From Niveispirillum sp. (GTDB lineage Bacteria > Pseudomonadota > Alphaproteobacteria > Azospirillales > Azospirillaceae), in NCBI GenBank assembly GCA_016463045.1, contig JAEMSB010000079.1, positions 1-11,699 of the forward strand: DNA of 11,699 nucleotides, read 5' to 3'. The translations under genes and the position numbers were made by a program. Below, one piece after another: positions 6,141-11,699 of this stretch. Positions within the stretch are counted from its first letter, which is position 1. Every line of letters starts with the position of its first letter. The notes beneath the pieces were generated by a model. The model saw only the letters and a program-made list of their open reading frames with translations. It was not told the origin of the DNA and made no database searches.

Positions 6141-7013
6141 ATGAAGAAGCTGATGGCGGCGCTGGCGTTAGCTGGTGTGATGGCCCTCTCCGGCTGTGGC
6201 AAGGACGAGGCCAAGCAGGCGGCCCCTGTACCCGGCGGCATCCCCAACCCGTTGCGGGTCGCCACGGAAGGCGCCTATCCCCCCTATAACATGGTCGATG
6301 CATCCGGCAATCTGGTCGGGTTTGAGATCGACATGATGAAGGATGTCTGCAAGCGCATGGGGACCGAGTGCAAGTTCCAGGCACAGGCCTGGGACGGCAT
6401 GATCCCCGCTTTGCAGGCCGGCCATTTCGACGCCATCGTCGCCGGCATGTCGATCACGGATGAACGGATGGCCGCTGTCGATTTCTCCAGCGGCTATACG
6501 ACCACGCCGGCCTATCTGGTTTCTGCCAACGCCAACCCGTTGCAGGATATCGATTACGGGATCGAGCGTATCGACCTGACCGAGATCACCCCGGACGAGC
6601 AGGCGGCCATCGACAAGATCAAGGGCCTGCTGAAGGGCAAGGTTCTGGGTGTGCAGACCAGCACCATCCACGCCAATTTCGTCGATAAGTATCTGGCCGA
6701 CGTGGTGGATATCCGCCGTTACGACACCCAGGAAAATCTGGCGTTGGACCTGCAGACGGGCCGGGTCGAGGTGGGTCTGGCCGATGCCATCACCTGGAAC
6801 GCCTTCCTGCAGCGCCCCGAGGGCAAGGATTTCAGCTATTTCGGTCCCGGTTTCGACGGTGGCCTGTTCGGTCGTGGCCAGGGCGTCGCCATCGCCAAGA
6901 ACCGCCCGGAACTGCTGGCCGCCCTGAACAAGGCCATTGCCGAGATGAAGGCCGACGGCACCATGAAGAACCTCTCGGTGCAGTGGTTCGGCTTTGACAG
7001 CTCCATGCCGTAA
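6141..7013 (+). CDS. Amino-acid ABC transporter solute-binding lipoprotein (SBP_bac_3)
   Basis: This 290-residue protein captures the substrate in the periplasm for the importer. The signal peptide ends in the lipobox L-S-G-C with Cys19, so the protein is probably membrane-anchored rather than freely soluble as HisJ and GlnH are. The SBP_bac_3 fold is clear from L-R-V-A-T-E-G-A-Y-P-P-Y-N (38-50), G-F-E-I-D (60-64), M-I-P-A-L-Q-A-G-H-F-D (87-97) and the C-terminal helix. By comparison with HisJ, R109 (T-D-E-R) and D215 (L-A-D) occupy the positions that bind the alpha-carboxylate and alpha-amino groups, supporting an amino-acid ligand. About 30 residues (132-163, acidic) are inserted at the hinge compared with HisJ. 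The ATG at 6141 has GGGGGAG (6126-6132) 8 nt upstream, which fixes the start. The DUF6165 gene follows after 23 nt. Confidence 0.94.
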   Translation: MKKLMAALALAGVMALSGCGKDEAKQAAPVPGGIPNPLRVATEGAYPPYNMVDASGNLVGFEIDMMKDVCKRMGTECKFQAQAWDGMIPALQAGHFDAIVAGMSITDERMAAVDFSSGYTTTPAYLVSANANPLQDIDYGIERIDLTEITPDEQAAIDKIKGLLKGKVLGVQTSTIHANFVDKYLADVVDIRRYDTQENLALDLQTGRVEVGLADAITWNAFLQRPEGKDFSYFGPGFDGGLFGRGQGVAIAKNRPELLAALNKAIAEMKADGTMKNLSVQWFGFDSSMP

Positions 7014-7036
7014 TTCCAAGGACGGGCGTAGATAAA

Positions 7037-7417
7037 ATGACGATCAAGGTTGAAGTCGGCGAAGGCGAACTGATCGATAAGATCACGATCCTGGAGGTCA
7101 AGCTGGCCCGGATCAGCGATCCTGCCAAGCTGAAGAATGTCCAGCACGAGTACGAGGTGCTGGAGGCCACAGCCAAGACGGAGATCCCGCCTTCGGCCCA
7201 ACTGGATGCGCTGCGGGCCGAACTGAAATCCATCAACGAAGACCTTTGGGTCATCGAGGATGATATCCGCATCTGTGAGAAGCGGAACGATTTCGGCACG
7301 GAATTCATCCGTCTGGCCCGCGCCGTCTATTTTACCAATGACCGCCGCGCCGCCGTGAAGCGTAAGATCAATGATCTGCTGGGTGCCAGCATCGTTGAAG
7401 AAAAATCTTATTGCTGA
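7037..7417 (+). CDS. DUF6165 family protein
   Basis: This 126-residue soluble protein matches what I know of DUF6165: it opens I-K-V-E-V-G-E-G-E-L-I-D-K-I-T-I-L-E-V-K and continues D-P-A-K-L-K-N-V, followed by a charged helical region and an R-A-V-Y-F-T-N-D-R-R-A-A-V-K-R-K-I-N segment near residues 95-112. There is no signal peptide, membrane segment or recognisable catalytic motif. The family's function is unknown; members often lie beside glycosyltransferase or surface-polysaccharide genes, as here (the glycosyltransferase gene follows after 34 nt). The ATG at 7037 has AAGGA 14 nt upstream, which is far, so translation may depend partly on coupling to the binding-protein gene that ends 23 nt before. 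It sits inside an amino-acid importer operon, an unusual location. Confidence 0.78.
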   Translation: MTIKVEVGEGELIDKITILEVKLARISDPAKLKNVQHEYEVLEATAKTEIPPSAQLDALRAELKSINEDLWVIEDDIRICEKRNDFGTEFIRLARAVYFTNDRRAAVKRKINDLLGASIVEEKSYC

Positions 7418-7436
7418 ACCGTGACCGCTCCGTGCC

Positions 7437-7442
7437 GGGAGG
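7437..7442 (+). promoter_or_regulatory. Ribosome-binding site GGGAGG deciding the glycosyltransferase start
   Basis: The strong site GGGAGG directly abuts the ATG at 7443, which is too close for initiation there, but stands 9 nt before the in-frame TTG at 7452. This favours the TTG start. Confidence 0.6.
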
Positions 7443-7451
7443 ATGTGCATC

Positions 7452-8633
7452 TTGAGCGATCCGCTTCACAGCCCCTTCATCCTGAACTGGCGCCTGACTG
7501 AAATTCACGGTTGGGGTCTGGTGGGGGTCCATACCTGTTTGCACCTGCTGCGGGTGGGTGGCTCACCTGTGCTGTATTCGTATCCTGACCTGAATACGAT
7601 GCGACCGGAAACCCGGGCTTTGCTTGCGCCTGTAGCTGATGCCACGCGGGGGTTGGACGTTCTTGTGGAGACGTTGCAGGCCAAGGGCCAGCGGCTACAT
7701 ATACCCGAAGCAACAGTGCTCTATGCCCTGGGCAGCATGATGCAGCCCTCACTGGGGGAACAGCCCTTCTTCGGTGACCGCAATATCGGTGTGGGGGCGT
7801 TTACAGGTACGGCCTTGCCACCCACGGCGGTCAGCGACGCCCTGTCCTATTCCAAGGTCGTCATCCATTCCAGTTTCAACAAGCAGGTCCTGGCCGATCA
7901 CGGGGTGGCATCAGACTGCGTGTTTCAGGGGGTGGACCCGGTTGAGGTGTTTCCCGGCACCGGGAATGGCATGTTCGGTGAACGTTATATTGTCTTTTCC
8001 GGCGGCAAGGCAGAGTTCCGCAAGGGACAGGATCTTGTTATTGCGGCCTTCCGGGCGTTCCACCAGCGTCACCCCGATGCGCTGCTGGTGACAGCGTGGG
8101 GGAATTTCTGGCCCGGCACGGCCCTGAGCCTTCAGGAAAGTACCGTCCTGCCCGTCGCCCCGGAAGTCACCGCAGAAGGGGTGGACGTGGCGGGTTGGCA
8201 GCTGGCCAATGGCCTGCCGGATGGGTCCTTCTTCAATTGCGGGTTCCTGTCGCGCCAGATGATCGCGCCGGTCCTGCATAATTGCCATCTGGGCATCTTC
8301 CCGAACCGTTGCGAGCCGGGCACCAATCTGGTGGCGATGGAGGCCATGGCCTGCGGCGTGCCGGTCATCCTGTCGGCCAATACCGGCCATCTGGACCTGA
8401 TCGGGGAAGATCGTACCTATGTGCTGTCGCGCCAGAACCCGATGGCCAATGCCCCCGAAGCCCGCCGCTACTGGGGCGAAAGCGATGTCGAGGAACTGCT
8501 GGAAGCCATGGAGTTTGCCTATCAGAACCGCGACGATGCCCGCGCGCGCGGCAAGGCGGGGTCGGACTGGGTCCTTAGCAATCGCCGCTGGGATCAGTTC
8601 GCGGCGGAGTTTGTCGATGTCTGCCTGCGCTGA
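7452..8633 (+). CDS. GT-B fold glycosyltransferase (glycosyltransferase group 1/GT4-like)
   Basis: This protein of 393 residues (396 from the ATG at 7443) has the two-domain GT-B layout. The N-terminal half carries H-G-W-G-L-V-G-V-H (19-27), a glycine-rich acceptor-side loop. The C-terminal half opens with Y-I-V-F-S-G-G-K-A-E-F-R-K-G-Q-D (179-194) and holds the nucleotide-sugar signature C-E-P-G-T-N-L-V-A-M-E-A-M-A-C-G-V-P (287-304). The two Glu (E288, E297) are separated by eight residues rather than the classical seven. There is no signal or membrane segment, so it should act on the cytoplasmic side, using a nucleotide-sugar donor. The acceptor is unknown; lipopolysaccharide, exopolysaccharide or a protein are all possible. 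The TTG start is preferred because of the ribosome site at 7437-7442. Codons CTA, ATA and ACA cluster at 7695-7715, unlike the neighbours. It lies between the binding-protein and permease genes of an amino-acid importer. Confidence 0.88.
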   Translation: MSDPLHSPFILNWRLTEIHGWGLVGVHTCLHLLRVGGSPVLYSYPDLNTMRPETRALLAPVADATRGLDVLVETLQAKGQRLHIPEATVLYALGSMMQPSLGEQPFFGDRNIGVGAFTGTALPPTAVSDALSYSKVVIHSSFNKQVLADHGVASDCVFQGVDPVEVFPGTGNGMFGERYIVFSGGKAEFRKGQDLVIAAFRAFHQRHPDALLVTAWGNFWPGTALSLQESTVLPVAPEVTAEGVDVAGWQLANGLPDGSFFNCGFLSRQMIAPVLHNCHLGIFPNRCEPGTNLVAMEAMACGVPVILSANTGHLDLIGEDRTYVLSRQNPMANAPEARRYWGESDVEELLEAMEFAYQNRDDARARGKAGSDWVLSNRRWDQFAAEFVDVCLR

Positions 8634-8665
8634 CCCCTCTCCTTCCTGCGACCGGATAAGTCCTG

Positions 8666-9379
8666 ATGCTTGATCTTCTGCGTTTCGGCAGTGACGGATG
8701 GGGGGATGAGATCGCCCGGGGGGCCGGCATGACCTTGGCTGTCGCCATCCTGGCCTATCTGATCGGCATCCTAGCCGGATCGGGCGTCGCTGCTGCCAAG
8801 CTTTCAGGGCCGGCACCCGTGCGCTGGCTAGCCGCCGCCTACACCACCATCGTGCGCGGCGTGCCGGCCCTGCTGGTTATCTGGCTGTTGTTCTTTGGCG
8901 GGTCCGGACTGATCGGCTGGGTCGCGGGCCTGTTCGGCTATGCCGGACCGGTCGAACTGTCTTCCTTCGCGGTCGGCGTCACCGCCGTGGGCATCGTCTC
9001 CGCCGCCTATGCCGCAGAGGTGATCCGGGGTGCCGTAAGGGCGGTGCCCAAGGGACAGTTGGAGGCCGCCCGCGCCCTGGGCATGGGCCGCTTCCTGATC
9101 CTGCGACGCATCCTGGTGCCACAGGCCCTGCGCTATGCTCTGCCCGGCCTGGGCAATGTCTGGCAGATGACGTTGAAGGACACCACCCTGGTGTCCGTCG
9201 TGTCGCTGGCCGAACTGATGCGTCAGGCCTATCTGGGCATGCAGTCCACGCGGCAGCCCTTCCTGTTCTATGTCACGGCGGCCATCCTCTACATGATCAT
9301 GACCACCTGTTCGGAGGCCCTGTTCCGCGCCCTGTCGCGGCGGGCCGAACGCGGCGTGCGCCGCGCCATGACGAACTGA
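8666..9379 (+). CDS. Polar amino-acid ABC transporter permease (HisQ-like)
   Basis: One of two inner-membrane subunits of the importer, 237 residues, BPD_transp_1/HEQRo type. About five hydrophobic segments are visible (roughly 20-42, 53-77, 98-118, 155-182 and 197-220). The cytoplasmic EAA loop that docks to the ATPase is at residues 133-152 (E-A-A-R-A-L-G-M-G at its start). Segment R-G-V-P-A-L-L-V-I (64-72) matches the conserved R-G-(V/T)-P-x-L-(V/L) motif of the family. The ATG at 8666 has GGATAAG about 7-10 nt upstream. It follows the glycosyltransferase gene by 32 nt and precedes the second permease by 14 nt, so it should be translated from the same message. The permease call is certain, HisQ versus HisM identity is by position and similarity of style. 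Confidence 0.93.
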   Translation: MLDLLRFGSDGWGDEIARGAGMTLAVAILAYLIGILAGSGVAAAKLSGPAPVRWLAAAYTTIVRGVPALLVIWLLFFGGSGLIGWVAGLFGYAGPVELSSFAVGVTAVGIVSAAYAAEVIRGAVRAVPKGQLEAARALGMGRFLILRRILVPQALRYALPGLGNVWQMTLKDTTLVSVVSLAELMRQAYLGMQSTRQPFLFYVTAAILYMIMTTCSEALFRALSRRAERGVRRAMTN

Positions 9380-9393
9380 GGGGGGGCGGGGCC

Positions 9394-10071
9394 ATGAATA
9401 TCGACATGATCCTCTCCTCCCTGCCCGCCCTGTTCGCCGGCGCCTGGGTGACGGTGCAACTGGTGGTGCTGTCTTTGTCGCTGGGCTTCTTGCTGGCCCT
9501 GGCAGTGGCATTCGGGCGGCTGTCGTCAAACCGGGTCATATCAGGGGTGACGGGCGTCTACGTCTTCCTGTTCCGCTCCACCCCACTGCTGGTGCAGATT
9601 TTCCTGATCTATTACGGGCTGGGGCAGTTTGCAGGCATCCGGGAAAGCTTTCTGTGGCCCGTCCTGCGCGAGGCCTATTGGTGTGCCATCATCGCGCTGA
9701 CCCTGAACACCGCCGCCTATACCGGTGAGATCATGCGGGGTGGCATCCAGGCCGTCCCCTTCGGGCAGATCGAGGCGGCCCGCGCGCTGGGCATGTCGCG
9801 CGCCCTGCTCTACCGTCGTATCGTCCTGCCGCAGGCCCTGCGCACCATCCTGCCCGCCTATGGCAATGAGATGATCCAGATGGTGCAGGCGACCTCATTG
9901 GCCAGCGCCATCACCCTGATCGAACTGACGGGTGCCGCCCGGACCATCGCGTCGCGCAGCTTTCAGCCGGTGGAGATGTTCATCATCGCTGGGGCCATCT
10001 ATCTTGCCATGAATTTCGTCATCGCCCAGGGCGTGCGCTGGGCGGAGCGGAAGACGACCGCTGCCGGCTGA
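9394..10071 (+). CDS. Polar amino-acid ABC transporter permease (HisM-like)
   Basis: Second inner-membrane subunit of the importer, 225 residues, pairing with the 8666-9379 product to form the heterodimeric channel. Hydrophobic segments lie near residues 12-42, 52-76, 95-112, 150-175 and 193-213. The N-terminal conserved motif R-S-T-P-L-L-V-Q (61-68) and the EAA loop at 127-147 (E-A-A-R-A-L-G-M-S at its start) are intact. A very G-rich ribosome site (9380-9391) sits right before the ATG at 9394. It is the last gene of the operon: the stop at 10071 is followed by an 81-nt gap to the convergent rplS, which contains the 10097-10124 hairpin. Confidence 0.93.
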   Translation: MNIDMILSSLPALFAGAWVTVQLVVLSLSLGFLLALAVAFGRLSSNRVISGVTGVYVFLFRSTPLLVQIFLIYYGLGQFAGIRESFLWPVLREAYWCAIIALTLNTAAYTGEIMRGGIQAVPFGQIEAARALGMSRALLYRRIVLPQALRTILPAYGNEMIQMVQATSLASAITLIELTGAARTIASRSFQPVEMFIIAGAIYLAMNFVIAQGVRWAERKTTAAG

Positions 10072-10084
10072 TCCTCGCCGTGGC

Positions 10085-10124
10085 CCAAAAACAAAACACC
10101 CCGCCGGATCGCTCCGGCGGGGTG
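10085..10124 (-). terminator. Intrinsic terminator of the rimM-trmD-rplS operon
   Basis: A perfect 12-bp stem, CACCCCGCCGGA (10097-10108) with TCCGGCGGGGTG (10113-10124), encloses the 4-nt loop TCGC. Read on the minus strand it is followed at once by TTTTGTTTTTGGG, a canonical U-tract, 29 nt past the rplS stop. On the plus strand the following bases (GCTCCATTTCAG) are a poor T-tract, so it may stop the ABC operon less efficiently, but no other terminator lies between the two convergent units. Confidence 0.9.
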
Positions 10125-10152
10125 CTCCATTTCAGCCCTGGGGCTTGAACAA

Positions 10153-10548
10153 TCACTCGGCGATCGAGCGACCATTCTTCATGCCACGGCCCGTCGTACG
10201 CTCAGCGATACGAGCGGACTTACCGGTCAGGCCACGCAGGTAATACAGCTTGGCGCGACGCACCTGGCCCTTGCGGACCAGTTCGATGCTGTCGACGCGC
10301 GGGCTGAACAGCGGGAACACGCGCTCCACGCCTTCGCCGTAGGAGATCTTGCGGACGGTGAAGCTGGAATTGATGCCGGCATTCTTGCGGGCGATCACAA
10401 CGCCTTCATAGGCCTGGATACGCTCACGCGTGCCTTCGGTGACCTTCACGTTCACCTTCACGGTGTCGCCCGGGGAGAAGGTGGGGATCTTCTTGCCTTC
10501 GGACAGCTTGGCAACCTGCTCGGCTTCCAGCTTCTGCAGAATGTTCAT
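10153..10548 (-). CDS. rplS: 50S ribosomal protein L19
   Basis: L19 sits at the 30S-50S interface. The 131-residue product shows the family from end to end: M-N-I-L-Q-K-L-E-A-E-Q at the start, F-S-P-G-D-T-V-K-V, the G-V-V-I-A-R-K segment, G-E-G-V-E-R-V-F-P-L-F-S-P (residues about 71-83), and a basic C-terminus with K-L-Y-Y-L-R-G-L. It extends about 15 residues past the E. coli protein. The ATG at 10548 is chosen because GAAGG (10562-10558) stands 9 nt upstream and L19 proteins start M-N; the ATG at 10557 directly abuts that site and would overlap the trmD stop. It is the last gene of the operon and is followed by a strong terminator. Confidence 0.97.
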   Translation of the reverse strand: MNILQKLEAEQVAKLSEGKKIPTFSPGDTVKVNVKVTEGTRERIQAYEGVVIARKNAGINSSFTVRKISYGEGVERVFPLFSPRVDSIELVRKGQVRRAKLYYLRGLTGKSARIAERTTGRGMKNGRSIAE

Positions 10549-10553
10549 GGTAC

Positions 10554-11384
10554 TCATCCTTCACTATCGCCACCGTTCCCGTCCGGGGTTGCGGTGGTTT
10601 TGGTTGGCTCGGCCGATACCCGACGGGCTCGGCGTTTCTTCACCTTTGGGGCCGGACGGCTTGCAAGGTAGTCGGACCACAGGTCGGGACGTCGCCCTTG
10701 CGTGATCTTTTCCGCCTGTTCGAGCCGCCAAGCCCGGACCTTCTCATGGTGACCGGACAAAAGGATCTCCGGCACCGCACGGCCATTCCAGACGGGTGGC
10801 CGCGTATAGTGGGGGTACTCCAGCAACCCCCGTTCAAAACTCTCTTCCCCCGCCGTCTCGACGTTCCCCATGACACCCGGCAAAAGCCGGACCACGGCGT
10901 CGATCAGACAGAGGGCCGCCGGTTCACCACCGGACAGCACGAAATCACCCAAGGAGACTTCCTCAAGGTGATGTTCCTCGATCACCCGTTCGTCGATCCC
11001 CTCATACCGCCCGCACAGCAATGTCAGGGTCCCTTCGCTGGCGATTTCTCGCACCAGCGCCTGGTCCAACACGCGTCCACGCGGCGAAAGGTAGACGATC
11101 CGGCCCGGTTTCAATCCGGCTGCCACCTGCCTGGCCTTTGCATCACGGATGGCTGCATCGAGCACATCCGGGCGCATGACCATGCCGGGACCGCCGCCGA
11201 ACGGGGTATCGTCCACGGAGCGGTGCTTATCGCGCGTGAACGAACGGATGTCCAGCTTTTCCAGCGTCCAGGTGCCCTTTTCCAGCGCTTTTCCCGCAAG
11301 GCTGAGCCCCAGCGGCCCCGGAAACATCTCCGGGAACAGGGTCAGCACGGTGACGTGCCAGAACGGGGCGATGGACTCGGTCAT
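10554..11384 (-). CDS. trmD: tRNA (guanine-N1-)-methyltransferase TrmD
   Basis: TrmD methylates G37 of tRNAs reading CNN-type codons, using S-adenosylmethionine, and prevents +1 frameshifting. The SPOUT trefoil-knot motifs are present: L-F-P-E-M-F (16-21), D-D-T-P-F-G-G-G-P-G-M-V (58-69), L-L-C-G-R-Y-E-G-I-D-E-R (122-133) and S-L-G-D-F-V-L-S-G-G-E (144-154), with P-H-Y-T-R-P at 191-196. The 276-residue length exceeds the E. coli protein by about 20 residues: after the core ends near W-S-D-Y-L there is a basic patch (K-K-R-R-A-R-R, 249-255) then a Thr/Gly-rich acidic tail, which looks disordered. The ATG at 11384 overlaps the rimM stop by 4 nt (ATGA), implying coupled translation; rplS begins 5 nt after its stop. 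Confidence 0.97.
   Translation of the reverse strand: MTESIAPFWHVTVLTLFPEMFPGPLGLSLAGKALEKGTWTLEKLDIRSFTRDKHRSVDDTPFGGGPGMVMRPDVLDAAIRDAKARQVAAGLKPGRIVYLSPRGRVLDQALVREIASEGTLTLLCGRYEGIDERVIEEHHLEEVSLGDFVLSGGEPAALCLIDAVVRLLPGVMGNVETAGEESFERGLLEYPHYTRPPVWNGRAVPEILLSGHHEKVRAWRLEQAEKITQGRRPDLWSDYLASRPAPKVKKRRARRVSAEPTKTTATPDGNGGDSEG
10558..10562 (-). promoter_or_regulatory. Ribosome-binding site GAAGG of rplS
   Basis: GAAGG lies inside the last codons of trmD, 9 nt ahead of the rplS ATG at 10548. It decides between that start and the ATG at 10557, to which it is directly joined, and supports translational coupling of the two genes. Confidence 0.65.
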
Positions 11385-11699
11385 TGGGCTGTCGGCTGCT
11401 CGCCGGCTTCCTCACCCTCGGGTTCTTCTCCCTCGGGCTCGTCATCCAGGGTCAGCTTGCCGCCCATTTCCGCCAGCTCTTCCGGGTCCGGACGGGCCGG
11501 GGTGAAGAGGTTGACGGGCGGGTCGATGACCACACGGGCCGCCTTGACGTTCACCACGGGCACACAGGCGCGGGAGAACGGGATGAACACCGTCTTGCCC
11601 GACACATGCACCATTTCCAGAACGTCACCCGCACCGAAATCATGGATGGCCTTGATGGTGCCAAAGGGTTTGCTGCAGCGCACGCAGGCATAGGGCTTG
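11381..11699 (-). CDS. rimM: Ribosome maturation factor RimM, C-terminal part (runs off the right edge)
   Basis: RimM binds ribosomal protein S19 and assists maturation of the 30S head domain. Only the C-terminal PRC-barrel half is in the window: G-T-I-K-A-I-H-D-F-G-A-G-D-V-L-E, a strand pair V-F-I-P-F, and V-V-I-D-P-P at the end of the barrel. The N-terminal RimM domain lies beyond 11699. After the barrel the protein has a family-atypical acidic tail, with a tandem P-E-G-E-E repeat encoded by a 15-nt direct repeat near 11418-11447. Just before the barrel segment is C-V-R-C, a CxxC pair not usual in RimM. Its stop overlaps the trmD start by 4 nt. Gene order rimM-trmD-rplS is that of the conserved rpsP-rimM-trmD-rplS operon, so rpsP is expected further right. 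Confidence 0.93.
   Translation of the reverse strand, partial: KPYACVRCSKPFGTIKAIHDFGAGDVLEMVHVSGKTVFIPFSRACVPVVNVKAARVVIDPPVNLFTPARPDPEELAEMGGKLTLDDEPEGEEPEGEEAGEQPTAQ

Noticed and set aside
6168..7019. 283-codon open frame antisense to the binding-protein gene
   Set aside because: The plus-strand frame encodes a clear SBP_bac_3 lipoprotein; the antisense frame has no recognisable motif and arises from GC-biased third positions.

Overview
This is high-GC DNA from an alphaproteobacterium, most likely Rhodospirillales/Azospirillales. The signs are the rimM-trmD-rplS order with alphaproteobacterial-type proteins, a PAS_5-type protein, a DUF6165 protein, weak promoters and frequent GTG/TTG starts. 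The taxon is an inference from protein style. I see no rRNA, tRNA, insertion sequence, CRISPR array or phage gene.

Left part (1-1635, minus strand): phoU, a PAS_5-like sensor protein and the first 84 codons of a lipoprotein follow one another in the same direction. No pst or phoB gene is visible beside phoU. A 118-bp divergent spacer separates phoU from a plus-strand gene (1754-3061) for a 435-residue pentapeptide-repeat protein that looks like two fused modules.

Middle (3124-5095, minus strand): a class IIA HAD protein with an atypical first motif (D-L-W) lies downstream of an unrecognised 322-residue protein that is probably coiled-coil. A 170-bp divergent spacer (5096-5265) contains a perfect 12-bp inverted repeat with a smaller one nested inside it.

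ABC operon (5266-10071, plus strand): six closely spaced genes. Four encode a complete polar amino-acid importer: HisP/GlnQ-type ATPase, lipoprotein solute-binding protein and two permeases. Between the binding protein and the permeases sit a DUF6165 gene and a GT-B glycosyltransferase gene, which no standard amino-acid uptake operon contains. This is the most unusual arrangement in the window. Whether the pair is functionally linked to the importer or is only a co-transcribed cell-envelope cassette cannot be decided from the sequence.

Right part (10153-11699, minus strand): the conserved translation operon rimM (partial), trmD and rplS, with a 4-nt overlap and a 5-nt gap. It ends in a strong intrinsic terminator (10091-10124) in the short convergent gap facing the ABC operon.
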